Positions 54,225 to 64,000 of a stretch of DNA of 64,000 nucleotides are shown in pieces. This stretch comes from Lagopus muta (lineage: Eukaryota > Chordata > Aves > Galliformes > Phasianidae). Each line of letters begins with the position of its first letter. Positions within the stretch are counted from its first letter, which is position 1. Position numbers and translations under genes: made by a program. The notes under the pieces were generated by a model. That model did no database searches and was not told where the DNA came from. It was given only the letters and a program-made list of their open reading frames with translations. The DNA lies in the NCBI RefSeq assembly GCF_023343835.1, contig NC_064438.1:15915077-15979076 (forward strand), given 5' to 3'.

Positions 54225-56597
54225 ATCGCTATATTTTTTAAAGTAATAATTATAATACATTAGAAAGAGTCACGGAGGAAGCGTTCCACGCTGTAAACAA
54301 GAATAGCAAGTAAAACAAAAGCCAACGGTAGCAGGGCTGTCAAAGTGCACGGCCGAGCCCCGGCCTCCAGCGCTGGGCCCTGCACGGCTGTGGTGTGAGG
54401 ACAGGGAGCGAGGTCTGTCCCTGGCACTGGGCCCTGCAGCTCTGCTGCTGCCCACACCGCACCTGCGCCATGCACTGGGCCAGGGAACAGCACAGCCTGC
54501 AGCAGGGCAGCTCGGCAGGGCCAGGAGCTGGGAGCTCCTTCCTGAGTTTGCTCACAGTCACAATGGCTTTGCTATGGGATGGAGCGGGTGAGGACGGCAC
54601 TGGGACACGCACTGGAGCGGGAGCAGCTGGAAGGGAGGCAGCACCTAGAGAGCAGTGTGTGCTGCTGGCTCTCGGCAGCCCCTGGGGCGCTTCTAGCCCC
54701 TGTCCAGGCAGGATATAGCTGCTATGGAAGGCAATTGCTGCCTGTCCTGATATACTGCCCAGGTACTGTAGCACACTAACAACTTTCACCGCTGCACGAT
54801 TGCTGATGAACACACCAAACCAATTGAAGCACTTTTGCCTTAACCTCTTAACCACCTCTTACCCATGGTGTGTTAAAACACAACTACTGAGCATCCATAT
54901 AGCACTCCTAAGTGCTTCACCAACAGCACTGCGTGCCCCTGGCAGCACCTGGCAGAGTAGCTGTGAGGTCAGCCCTGCACTGCACAGATGGGCAGGGAAC
55001 AAGGTCTGGAGCAGAGCAGGGCTGCAGAAGCAGCAGCAGGCTCCTTCCACAGCTCTACTGATAACGCACACAAAGCACACGCACAACCTGGTAAATACCC
55101 AAAGGGACTCAGTGGATGTTTTCTTCTAGTCTCCGGGTAGGCTTTGCTATGGTGCAGCAGCCTGTGAGATGAAAATGAGAGATGAAAACTAGGTTTCAAA
55201 AGTCTTCTTTAGATCTTAGAGGAGCTTTGGCCCATGTCTGCTATTGGAGGGACAGGCAGTGGTCCCACCCGCTGTCCAAAAGGTGACATCCCCATCCCCT
55301 CTGCCACAAAGCACTGTCACATACCACGCATCTGGCCTCGAGCTCATTTCCTGCTGCTCCCATTGCTCCTCCTTCTTGCTGAAATCCCTTCACAATGAGC
55401 TGCTGTGTGCTGGGCACATGGGTTTGGCTCCGTTCTTTCAGTGAGGTGAGCTGCCCTGCTCCCTGTGCACCTCCAGTCAGGTGGTGACATCCTGGGGACA
55501 CAGTGCTGCTTGAAAAAGAAGTGCTGAAGGCAGGGATTGGCTTGGATCCCACGTGGTCCCAAGGAAGGTGGGAAAAGGACAGGACTGCAGGGCTCTCCAC
55601 TGCACATAGATGCAGGGGCATCTGTCCTGTGGCGATGCATTAGGGCATCAACTTCCAAACCTCCGTACCCAGGTTTCCTTTCTTGGTTGCTGATTTCTGG
55701 CTGGGTTAAACTAGGACAAAGAAAAATTGGGGGCCGTGTGCTCCCTCTTCCTAGCTTCTGTGGCGTCTCCACCCTGAAATTTTACTTGTTCAGGCACAAG
55801 CAGGCTTCAACCTGGGCACCACAATGAGACATGAACACACACCTCCAGCAGCTCACGGGCAAAGGCAAGGTGCGTGATGGGGGTTTGCACTGCAGCTAAA
55901 CAGTGCCCTCAGGCTCACCAGGGCAGCAGCCAATTCTGCCCTTCGGTCAGTTTGAGGCAGCAAGCCTGCTTGCTGCTCTGGACCTGCAACCCAGGCTCAA
56001 CTTTCACCACCATCCTCATCACCTGGAGAACATGAAGGGTCCTCTGCTGGGGTCACAGCCAGAGCTCACCACCACCAGCTGCTAACACCTCCTCTCTGGG
56101 AGTGCAGCCAGGGGCACGGAAAGGGACTACCAGGAGAAAGGGACTTGCATAGACTGCTGGGCAGTGGTGCTTGCCTACTGGCATGCTCCAGCCCCATCTG
56201 AAGGGCTGCTGCTTCCTGCAGGTCTGGAAAAAGAAATAAAGGCCTACTGCTACAGAGGAAGGAAAGCCTCCTGTATTTTGTACTCCACTGCCTTATGTCC
56301 ATCACTGCACCCACCCTGAGCCTTGGAGCTCCATGCTGCGAGGGGGGCAGGCAGCGAAGAGCACACATTAACCAGCTGTGCTGCTCTCCCCAAATGAATC
56401 CAAACACAAGCACTTCTGTCCATAGAAAGGAAACCATGGATGCAAACCAAAGCGGAGGTTGCTGGTGGCTCCGGGCTCTGCAGCCCTGGCTCTCGTACCA
56501 AAGCACAGCTCTATGGGACACCACAGGCAGGCACAGCCGTGTTGAGGGCATCGTGGGGCTGGTGCCACTCCGGCCCCCAGCTCAGTCCCACACCCCA
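54225..56597 (-). other. Probable 3' UTR of the TBC-domain gene
   Basis: About 2.4 kb from the stop codon at 56598 to the candidate polyadenylation site. No AATAAA on the minus strand was seen between them, and no splice structure or recognised protein. Some open frames on both strands reach 160 codons, but none has a family signature. The extent is inferred from the signal only. Confidence 0.4.
54230..54235 (-). terminator. Candidate polyadenylation signal AATATA (minus strand)
   Basis: The plus-strand TATATT reads AATATA on the minus strand, within TTTAAAAAATATAGCG and followed by GTCTGTGGTTGG and a long G/T-rich stretch. The pairing of a variant hexamer with a GT-rich element makes it the best 3' end candidate for the gene on its right. 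Confidence 0.4.
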
Positions 56598-57760
56598 CTA
56601 AAATGTCACCGACTTGGGCAGCCGTGCAGCGGGATGAGAGTCTGGGCTGAAGCTGTTCTCTGACAGGGATTTGGAAACCTGTGGGGGAAGTTTTGGTTTG
56701 GGGCTCAGGGGTGGGCGCGGTGCTTTCAGTGCATTCGGCGGTTTCTGGGTGCCTTGCTGGACTGCCCCCATGTCTGACCTGGCAGAAGGCAGCAGGGAGC
56801 TGGCAGCCAGGGGATGGGCGGCCTCTGGCCAGGGCAGTGCCACCTGCCTTCTGTTTGCCAAGTCCTGCTCAGTCACATGCGCCACGTGCAGGCGGGTGGT
56901 GGTTTTCACCACGGTATGGAGGCTGTTCCCCCTGGCCAGTGACACGCTCTCTGACAGAACAGGCGTACTGCTGCCCGAAGGCCTGCCCGGGGCAAGCGAG
57001 CCTAGGGCAGCGAAGCCTCGCTCAAGCGCCATCTCTGTGCCCTGCTGCAGGCCACCAAGCTCACCCGTGGATGCCGACTTGGGCAATGAGGCCTTTGAGT
57101 CCATTCCATTCATCAGTATCACTCCATGTTGCGTCTCGCCCTTATCCTCAGGGATGTCCCTCTGCAGTGCTGTGGCCTCCTCCCCATGCAGGGAGGATGC
57201 TTGTTGTTCCTCAGGTGGCCCACAAGCAGCAGGATCTGGCGTGTGGTCCATGCTGGAATGCCACTCAGGCGGCTGGGCCTCCCCAGCTGGTGTGTCCACA
57301 GGAGCGTTTGACGCAGGGTGGAAGGAGCCCACAGAGCTGCACAGGGAGGGAGTGAAGCTGGGCGACTCGTGGTGCAGCTCACGATGCTCCTCGTGCTCAA
57401 CCCCATGTCCAGTGTGCAGGGTGGATTCCCCACTCCTCACAGCATCCTCCAGGCTGGTGGGGAAGGCTTGCATCTCGCTCAGCTTTGGAGATTGCCGCTG
57501 TGCCACGTCCTCTGTTGGCTGCCCCTCACTGTACGGGAGATGTGGATGGCTGTCAGCTGCTTCATGTGCCCGGCTGCTTGGCACATCGGGAGTCCTGACG
57601 GCCGTCCCCTGGTGGCTGGGAGGCTGTGCGGTGCCCCTGTCAGAGGGGTGCTCACCCAGCAGCCCATTCTGGCCATTGGCTGCCGCACTGGCCTTCGTGT
57701 CCAGAGGGTTGAGGGAGAGCTCCAGGCCCAGGGGTCTGCGAGGGAACTCGTCGGGCTTGG
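56598..57760 (-). CDS. TBC gene last coding exon: C-terminal tail
   Basis: 1163 nt. It begins after CTCTGGTGCAG with [19 protein letters not shown], the conserved end of the family core, then about 365 residues rich in Pro, Ser, Gly and Thr. Near the C-terminus is a basic proline-rich stretch, [16 protein letters not shown], which looks like an SH3-ligand (class PxxP) region; RN-tre is known to bind the SH3 protein EPS8 through its tail. The stop TAG is at 56600-56598. A long open frame on the opposite strand is a shadow. Confidence 0.88.
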
Positions 57761-60700
57761 CTGCACCAGAGGGAGCGATGATACAAATAAGAGAAAAATC
57801 AAAAATAAGAAATTAAGAAAATATATTAAAAATATATAAGTAACCAAAGGGGAACAGGGGGACACGGGAGCTGCTGGTGGCTCTACCCACCAGGGGGGGG
57901 GAGGTCAAACTTCATCTTGCGCAGCTCACTCATGGACACCTGCAGCTGGTCTATGACAGCGTCATCCTCATACTGCAGCGAGGCAGCAATTTTCTCCTGC
58001 AGAAATTCCCGCAGATCTTCCAGCGTCATCTTCAGCAAGCGCTCTGGGGAAGGGCAGAGAACACAGCAGGGTCAGAGCAGGGGCTCGGCTTGACTCCACA
58101 GCTCTGTTTTGGAAAGTCAACAAGTACTGAGTGCGTTGCTCTGGTTTTGACTAGGTGAAGTGTGAAATCCACTGGGCCAGGTGTCCTGATGCCCTTCTTT
58201 TCATGCTGAAGACCTGGGGCTGTGTATGCCAGCCATGCCTCCCCTCCACTTCCTCTGGGCAGCAGCTCAGCAGTAGGGGCTGGCGGCTGACGGTGGGGTG
58301 AGGGCCTATGAAGGACAGTACACAAGTTAAGGGCCATTTCTGCAAGTTCTCCTCAATACCTCTAGGAGGAGAAAAAGCTCCATGAGAAAGCCCAATGGCC
58401 ACCTCCCATGCCCGCAGGCAGGGACTGGATGGGGCACTGATATGCCCCACACTACATGCTCCTCACACTCCTCCGAGCACAGATAAATTTCAAAGCCAGG
58501 CTGAAACTGCTGTCTGCCATCAGAATTAAAATTTTCTGGAGGCAGCGGCTGTGCAGAAGTTGTTCCAGCCAGAAGCAAACCACTGCCTTTGGATGGCAGC
58601 ACAAGCTTAGGCTAACCAGTGCACCGTATCCCTTGGTTAGCAGCTACGTGGCAGCTCGTGCTCCGCTCACTGCCTGCCCACCACACAAAACACTTACTTT
58701 TGTGCAGCTTGAGAATGGTGTAAGCCATGGCTGTCAGGACCCGCTCTCCCTCCAGGATGTAGATGTCCCACAGCCGCAAGGTGAGGGTGAAAGGTGTCTG
58801 TTCCCAACATAAACAAAAGCATCCTGTTAGCACCAAGGTAGTGACACTACAGGCTGACAGCACAGAGGTCAGCAGTGTGACTGTGTCCCCTTGCACTGAA
58901 ACACACCCCACAGTAAGGCGTCTGTAATGCAAACCCTTATTTTGTAATCTCTGGCTTAAAGCTAACAAACCTGATAGCTTTTGATGGACCTCCTTTCAAC
59001 GTCAGCAAAAGGTTCTGATCAACACCAGGTCCCATTCTGACAAACAGGAGTGAACTTGTATTCAAAATGATAGAGCATCTCCCAGGGACGTCAGCCAGCA
59101 TTTACGGCACATCACCACTAATGAAATTCATATTGGTCTTACTGTGACATTAAAGTTTGGTTTTAGGATGCTACACCTGCTCTCCAGAGTTCAGTGCAAC
59201 TGATCTCGGCAGCTCTTGTACAGCTGTTGCTAAGGGAATTCTGCATTTTGTACAGCTTGTAGTGACAACAAGGCTCTGCATGCACACATCTGAGCTCACT
59301 CCCAAGAGGCCGGCCTCTGCTTTACAGGAGGCAGGGAAGCAGAAAATTGAGACTGTGGACACACAGACGTGCTAAATGTCAACTGGTCTTGATCTGTTGT
59401 TCATGTGTGCAAACAAAAGGCTGCCCAAAAAATAAGGCAGTCTTGGCTTGGCCTTGCACAAATCAAGGTAATTTTTTCATGCTTTCACGTCTCCAGTACG
59501 TGGCCTACTAATTTATGTGCAACTGCTGTAGTGCAATTTGTTCAGGTTTATGCCTCAAGCTTTTCCCCATACATGTTTCCAGAGCCCAAGTGATGTTAAT
59601 TGCCCTCACATGGCTGCAGTAGAGCAGGGAGGAAGAACGGTTCTCCCCACGCATGTGGCTGCTGGAGGATGCTTGTCACTCTCTGTGAATGACAGGCAGT
59701 TAGCTTCTTAGCTTCTCCATTGTTGAATTTTCTGCCTTATGAGAGTATGCATAATATTCCGCCTTATATATTACTAAAAGAATTTTAAAATTATGTGATT
59801 TTTTTCCACAGTTAGCAAGCAGAAAACCCAGATAGATTTGGCATGCATGGGTGGCAGAGCAGAACGCAGCCCACAGGGTTCTCACCCGGTCAATGAAGCA
59901 CTGCAGGAACCACTTGGTGGTGTAAATCCCTGTCGTCATCTGCTCCTTGTCCTAGGATGAGACAGTAAGCAGAGACGCGCGTTTCAGCTTGAGCAATCTG
60001 TGGGACTTATCTACAGCCTGCCAGGCTCCAGCCACGCCACAACTTCAGGGAATGATTCCTAAGAGCTTCTCTGCCTTAATCTCTGCTCTGGGGATTTACG
60101 GAAAGCTCCCAGGAACCAAACCCACCAAACCCATGTGCTCCATAGAGATCAACATTGCAGTTTCCATAGCGATTCCCATCCTGCCCTCTTGGAGAACACA
60201 GAAATCAGGAACTCCAAGCATCCCACAAGCAAACCCACACCTGCAGAGCCCAGCCAGTTGTGCTCATTCCTCTTTGCCCCCCCCCCATTAACTCCACCTC
60301 CAAAATCTTCAACCTAGGCAGAGTTATTTGACTTTATGCCATCCACCTCCTGCTCATTTTTTCTCCCCAGTGGCTATAATTAAGTGAAAACACGTTCTGT
60401 CTCTGTTCCACTGGCATGGCTGGGGCTGCCCTCTGGCAGCAAGAGACAGGAGCTGTCTCAGAGGATAGCTGTTCCTGGAGCTGAGCCACCGAACCCCTGG
60501 GAGCACCAGAAGCTCTTAGCAGCCTGACCAATGAATACTGAATGTCTAAAGCAAATGCAAGGGGGGGAAAAAGGGAGCAGGTGTTACAAAGCAGTTTCCA
60601 CAGTCTTCGACTACAGTTGACATGCCCTGTAGACACCCCTCCAGCCTCTGAATGTCATGCCAGCTGCTCAACCTGTGCAGCCTTCAGATTTTAGCAGTCC

Positions 60701-63310
60701 CTGCACCCATGACAACCAGCAAGCAAATGGTAGCCATTCCCCTCAGCAAGATTCATGGAAAAAACAGCTTAAATGCTTGCCCTTGTGTGGCTGAAGCATA
60801 GGTTTAGAATTATGTTCAGTTGTGCATACGTTTGGCAGAGCATCATGCTACTTGCTTTGCCATTAAATGTGACTTTGTGAAGGATTGATAACAAAGAGAT
60901 ACCATGTGCTTCTTCAGTTTCGGAAAGAGTTTGCTTAAAATCTGCTCGTGATGAGCTTGAAATCTCTGCAGCTTTGGGAACCCGGGAATAAAGAAACCTG
61001 AGCAAAAAAAGACAAGAGGAAAAAATTAGAGGAGCTGGGAGGAGGGGTCATGGGGCAGCCCCATGTTGTAGACATTTATCCCCTGTGTATCTGTGCCAGC
61101 AAGGATGCAGCACAAGCCTGCTATCTGGAAGATGTGCTCAGCAAGCCTACAACAAGCTTCTTCCTGCTTTGCACCCGAAAACCATAGAATCATAGAGAAA
61201 GCACTGCTTTAGCAGGGAGCATCAAAGCTAGACCAGGCTGGGTGTAGGCTTCTTCACAGAGCCATCCACAGTTGTCAGACCATCAGGGCTGGCCGCTTGC
61301 TCCTGAAATTGCCCTCTGTGCACAAATGACTGCTAACCACAAGATGAAAGGAACTTTAATGTGGTTGAACCAAAATAATACAACCCATTCAGTGGAACTG
61401 CATCTTCATAGAAACTTAAGGGCATGTAGCTCACGGCATATTGAAACCAAAGTGTCGTGCAGTGTTCTTGGATGCACTTCTGTTAGACTTCTTATAAACC
61501 TGTAAGCTTGAGTTATATGACTGCCAAGGGCAAAGCACTTTGGAGGGGAGATATCACCTATATAACTGCATTAATTATAGAGCACTAGAGGCTGGTGCTG
61601 ATAAACTACATTCGTCTCTTGAGTCTGTCTGCCTGAAGCAGAGCTCAGCCCTATGCTCAGTTTATGCAGCCACGTAATTAAGCCATGCTCATTTTAAGCA
61701 AGTACCTAAGGAGAAACAAGGCTCTCCTGGCCAAATTACACAGCAGACTACAGCCTCCTCTCAGCAAGCCCCACAGCAAGAGTTGCTGCCCACATCCCAG
61801 CCATCCTTACCATGCATCGCGTGCTTCTGGTTGGTCAGAAGCTGTGCCAGTGCCCAGAATGCATCTTCTTCATTCAAGTACATCAGCAGGATGGCTGCAA
61901 TCTGACTCATCCCCTGGCAGTAGCTCACCTCCTGCAAGAGCAAGGGGCACACGTGCTGCATGCTGCCTGTGGCTCTCTGCAACCCTATCAGACTCTCATA
62001 ATTTGGTACTGGCGAAAAGGGGCACGTGGGGAAGACCTGGAGATGGGAGCACATGGATCCTGGGCCCCTCTGTTATCAGAAACCCAGCTTGCCTGCATCT
62101 CCCATTCTCCTCTAAGTTCTGTCCCAGTTTTCAGGTATTTACTGTTTATTCTCCAGTTTACAGTTCCCATATGCCTACAGTGTCTGCCATATGGTCTACA
62201 CCATCCCACCTGCAAGGCTTTAAGATTTCCAGGCGCTCCACATGGTGGTTAAAACCAGCATACAAACCATTCTCCCTCTTTTTCCCAGACTAAAACAAGA
62301 GCCCCGCTCTGAGCCAGGCCTTTAAAAAGCCCTTTGAATTTGTGCTATCTGCTGAACGGCATCTTCCAAAGGTTTACCCAAGATTTTAAGGATGCCAGAC
62401 CTGTGAGATAGATCAGTGAGCAGTCGTTCCTTTGACTGCCACCTGAAGTCACTTGTGCCTCCTTGCAACGGAGGCAGTGCACTCAGCAGCCAGTTTAGAC
62501 CTATTCTGCCCAAGCATCACAGCAGTCCATGCACACCAGCATCAGAACTTCAGCTGGCGTGACTCTGCCTGAGATACACACAGCTGCTGGATGTATATAC
62601 ATGTATCAGGACAAGGCTTTCACTGTAACTGGACTAGCTTACTACTTACAGTGTTGTACACTGAGTATGCCGACAGGACGTGGAACAATGCCTGTTGCCT
62701 GCAAAGAAAGAAAGGACATTAAAATGAGCCACTCATACAAACTGAGCTCAACACACCTGTGTGTCAGGTCTGGAAGGGGGGCTATGGTTTTCCTGTAGTC
62801 TGGAAGCCACTGAAGCAGCAAATGCTTTAATCCCAGGGGAAACAATGTCACCTTTCCATTAGCAGGCTTCTCCCTTCTGTCTCTGCTAAGGGAGTCATCA
62901 CTGTATGGATATGCAGTACAGTGCATATGGTATGCACACTGTATGTAGGGCACCTCTCCAAACCCATCCATCACAGAGGCCACGTACGTTTCATCCTGCT
63001 CCACAGGGACTCCCCACAAGCCCTGTGCACTTGCAAGCCCAGCACCTCCACGGCCAAAGCACCACAACAGACTGATGTGCCAGGCTCCAGAACTGGGGCT
63101 GAGCATGGTCCAAGGTGGATCTGCCCAAAAAGAGAGCTCAACAGCTGAATCCAATGCCCGCAGCCCAAGCCTTGTCATGTGCCCCTCAAGCGGTACTCAC
63201 TTCACACCATAGCGATCCCGAAACATGATGTGGTTTCGGAAGGTGCGGTTAACATCCAGATCTATCTGCTTGATTTCTGAGGACCAGCTCTTTGCCTGTT
63301 GTTTCATTTG
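56598..63310 (-). CDS. TBC-domain Rab GTPase-activating protein, USP6NL/RN-tre family (3' part; 5' end outside window)
   Basis: Rab GAPs of this family speed GTP hydrolysis on Rab proteins in endocytosis; RN-tre itself acts on Rab5 downstream of EGF receptor. Eight exons, in transcript order: 63310-63201, 62698-62650, 61931-61811, 60997-60903, 59951-59886, 58797-58698, 58043-57891 and 57760-56598. All listed junctions are GT-AG and the parts sum to 1857 nt, 618 codons plus stop. The TBC domain fills about residues 1-230 of this part. The arginine finger IDLDVNR (R at fragment residue 22) and the glutamine finger YCQ are both present, so it should be catalytically active. Other family blocks are [39 protein letters not shown] and [19 protein letters not shown]. 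The last ~390 residues form a low-complexity Pro/Ser-rich tail ending LPKSVTF. Mammals have no such gene beside HRAS that I know of, so it may be a paralogue rather than USP6NL itself; no symbol is assigned. Confidence 0.9.
57891..58043 (-). CDS. TBC gene exon: end of TBC domain
   Basis: 153 nt after TTCCCCAG, encoding [17 protein letters not shown], the [18 protein letters not shown] helix and KMKFDLPPP. The donor GTGGGT follows a run of C that codes the prolines, so the exact junction relies on the family sequence DLPPPAKPDEF, which comes out intact. Confidence 0.9.
58698..58797 (-). CDS. TBC gene exon: [13 protein letters not shown] block
   Basis: 100 nt between TGGGAACAG and GTAAGT. It encodes [20 protein letters not shown] and [13 protein letters not shown], the strongly conserved C-terminal lobe of the TBC domain in this family. 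Joins the previous exon in phase 0 and the next in phase 1. Confidence 0.93.
59886..59951 (-). CDS. TBC gene exon: [12 protein letters not shown] block
   Basis: 66 nt, acceptor TCATCCTAG, donor GTGAGA. It encodes [19 protein letters not shown] and IDR; 22 codons, phase 0 at both ends. Confidence 0.93.
60903..60997 (-). CDS. TBC gene exon: FFIPGFPKL block
   Basis: 95 nt, acceptor TTGCTCAG, donor GTATCT (weak but GT). It encodes [31 protein letters not shown]. The true frame differs from the longest open frame at this spot, which reads FLYSRVPK; the family sequence decides the frame, and it joins in phase on both sides. Confidence 0.9.
61182..61200 (-). repeat. CR1 octamer-end remnant, antisense
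   Basis: ACCATAGAATCATAGAG is the reverse complement of the CR1 terminal octamers. The CR1 body that should follow is not recognisable, so this is a very short or decayed copy. Confidence 0.5.
61811..61931 (-). CDS. TBC gene exon: YCQ catalytic glutamine block
   Basis: 121 nt from CTCTTGCAG to GTAAGG. It encodes [32 protein letters not shown] and TNQKHAMHG. The Q of YCQ is the glutamine finger that replaces the GTPase glutamine in the TBC dual-finger mechanism (established for the family). Confidence 0.94.
62650..62698 (-). CDS. TBC gene exon: [16 protein letters not shown]
   Basis: 49 nt, acceptor CTTTCTTTGCAG, donor GTAAGT. It completes a split lysine codon from the previous exon and adds [16 protein letters not shown]. 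Too short to appear as a long open frame; found by phase and family sequence. Confidence 0.9.
63201..63310 (-). CDS. TBC gene exon: arginine finger
   Basis: 110 nt after CTCCCTTCCAG, ending AA before GTGAGT. It encodes [15 protein letters not shown] then [15 protein letters not shown] and RDRYGVK. R of IDLDVNR (codon CGC at 63247-63245) is the arginine finger of the IxxDxxR motif. The next upstream exon, which should carry the start of the TBC domain, is not in the remaining 690 bases. Confidence 0.93.
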
Positions 63311-64000
63311 CTGGAAGGGAGAGTGGCAGACAAGAGGAAGGGGTCAGACATCATCTAAGCCTGCACCGCTTGATAAGCAGCCATCTCCCCGCGGTAGAAA
63401 TGGCAGCCTGTGAGATGCAGAGCCACTGAGGAGCGATCCCAGCAGCGAGCAGTGACCTGGGGGTGAAGGGATGAAGAACAGCGACCAAACCGAACACAAG
63501 CTTGCCCTCCCACCGAGGCAGAGCAACTGTAGCTCAGCAGCACGTGTGCCTGCACAGCAGGATGTGGACCAGCACATCTTACCAGCCCCAAAACCCCTTG
63601 CAAGCACAGAGATAGCACTGCTTTGGCTCATCCCATTGTGCAGCCTCTTGCTTGCCCCTACATCCACAACACAGGATTCTTCATGGCACCCAGCCTGGCA
63701 CTCTCTCTGGGCTGTAACAAAGCTTCAAGTCCTCTGCTGGTGCTTGAGGAATGATGCACACCCAAAGCAAACAAACAGATGTATGTACGCCAACAACACT
63801 GAGCTCTTCAGAGGCTCAGTCATAATGAAGTCCAAAGTATTGAGACTTCAACTCCTTTGGAAAGTGATCCTTACTCCCCATGCAGAAGAGAATCATGTTA
63901 ATTTTGAGGAATCCTAGAACAGTAGTTCTGGGATAATTTCTTGGATCGGTGCGAATTTTAAGGAACTGGCTAAGTCCAGACCTGAATCTAAGCTCAAAAC

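Larger units (their letters stand above)
57761..64000 (-). other. Introns of the TBC gene
   Basis: Introns in transcript order are the incomplete one at 64000-63311, then 63200-62699, 62649-61932, 61810-60998, 60902-59952, 59885-58798, 58697-58044 and 57890-57761. Most are 0.1-1.1 kb. Contents are a CR1 remnant (61182-61200), a poly(C) run near 60277-60286 and nothing else recognised. The compact introns contrast with those of HRAS next door. Confidence 0.8.

Noticed and set aside
56671-57839. 381-codon, 224-codon and 173-codon frames on the plus strand
   Set aside because: They are antisense to the last coding exon of the TBC gene, whose minus-strand frame carries the conserved [10 protein letters not shown] block in phase with the upstream exons.
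60769-61005. A 78-codon open frame on the minus strand reading FLYSRVPK
   Set aside because: Phase from both neighbouring exons and the family sequence FFIPGFPKL show that the real reading frame here is another one, limited to 60903-60997.

Overview
The window is vertebrate nuclear DNA and reads as bird, most likely chicken or a close galliform. The evidence is repeated truncated copies of the avian LINE CR1, with the typical tandem 3' ends (ATTCTATG-type octamers), and a spliced HRAS gene whose protein ends in CVIS. Genes are intron-rich, coding exons are short, and there is no sign of bacterial or phage organisation. Nearly all long open frames are chance products, especially on both strands of a GC-rich island at about 14.6-15.9 kb. 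The species call is inference.

Layout. 1-14.55 kb: no gene recognised, AT-rich, with CR1 fragments, homopolymer runs and a G tract. 14.55-15.9 kb: a CpG island, preceded by a CR1 reverse-transcriptase fragment, with GC boxes, G-quadruplex-type runs and a splice donor at 15391. This is the best candidate for the HRAS promoter and non-coding first exon. 15.39-40.33 kb: a very long putative first intron with CR1 copies, one copy of a ~330 bp repeat, AT-rich blocks that look like regulatory sequence, and one possible alternative leader exon. 40.33-49.99 kb: the rest of HRAS. Four coding exons (111, 179, 160 and 120 nt) give an intact 189-residue protein, followed by a 3' UTR intron and a last non-coding exon ending near an AGTAAA signal. 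50.0-54.2 kb: intergenic, with an unexplained exon-like segment and an AATAAA signal. 54.2-64.0 kb, minus strand: the 3' two-thirds of a TBC-domain Rab GTPase-activating protein of the USP6NL/RN-tre family. Eight exons join without a frame break into 618 codons plus stop; the 5' part lies beyond the right edge.

The two genes are convergent. HRAS is the membrane-anchored GTPase of growth-factor signalling. Proteins of the RN-tre family switch off Rab GTPases in receptor endocytosis. Their adjacency is therefore suggestive, but the sequence does not show that they work together. I found no RNA gene, CRISPR array, intact transposon or novel multi-gene system. The most useful oddities are the large introns of HRAS compared with the compact mammalian gene, the catalytically complete TBC gene beside it, two copies of an unidentified repeat in HRAS introns 1 and 2, a 22-copy TCTCC pentamer tract in intron 2, and the exon-like segment at 51904-51978.
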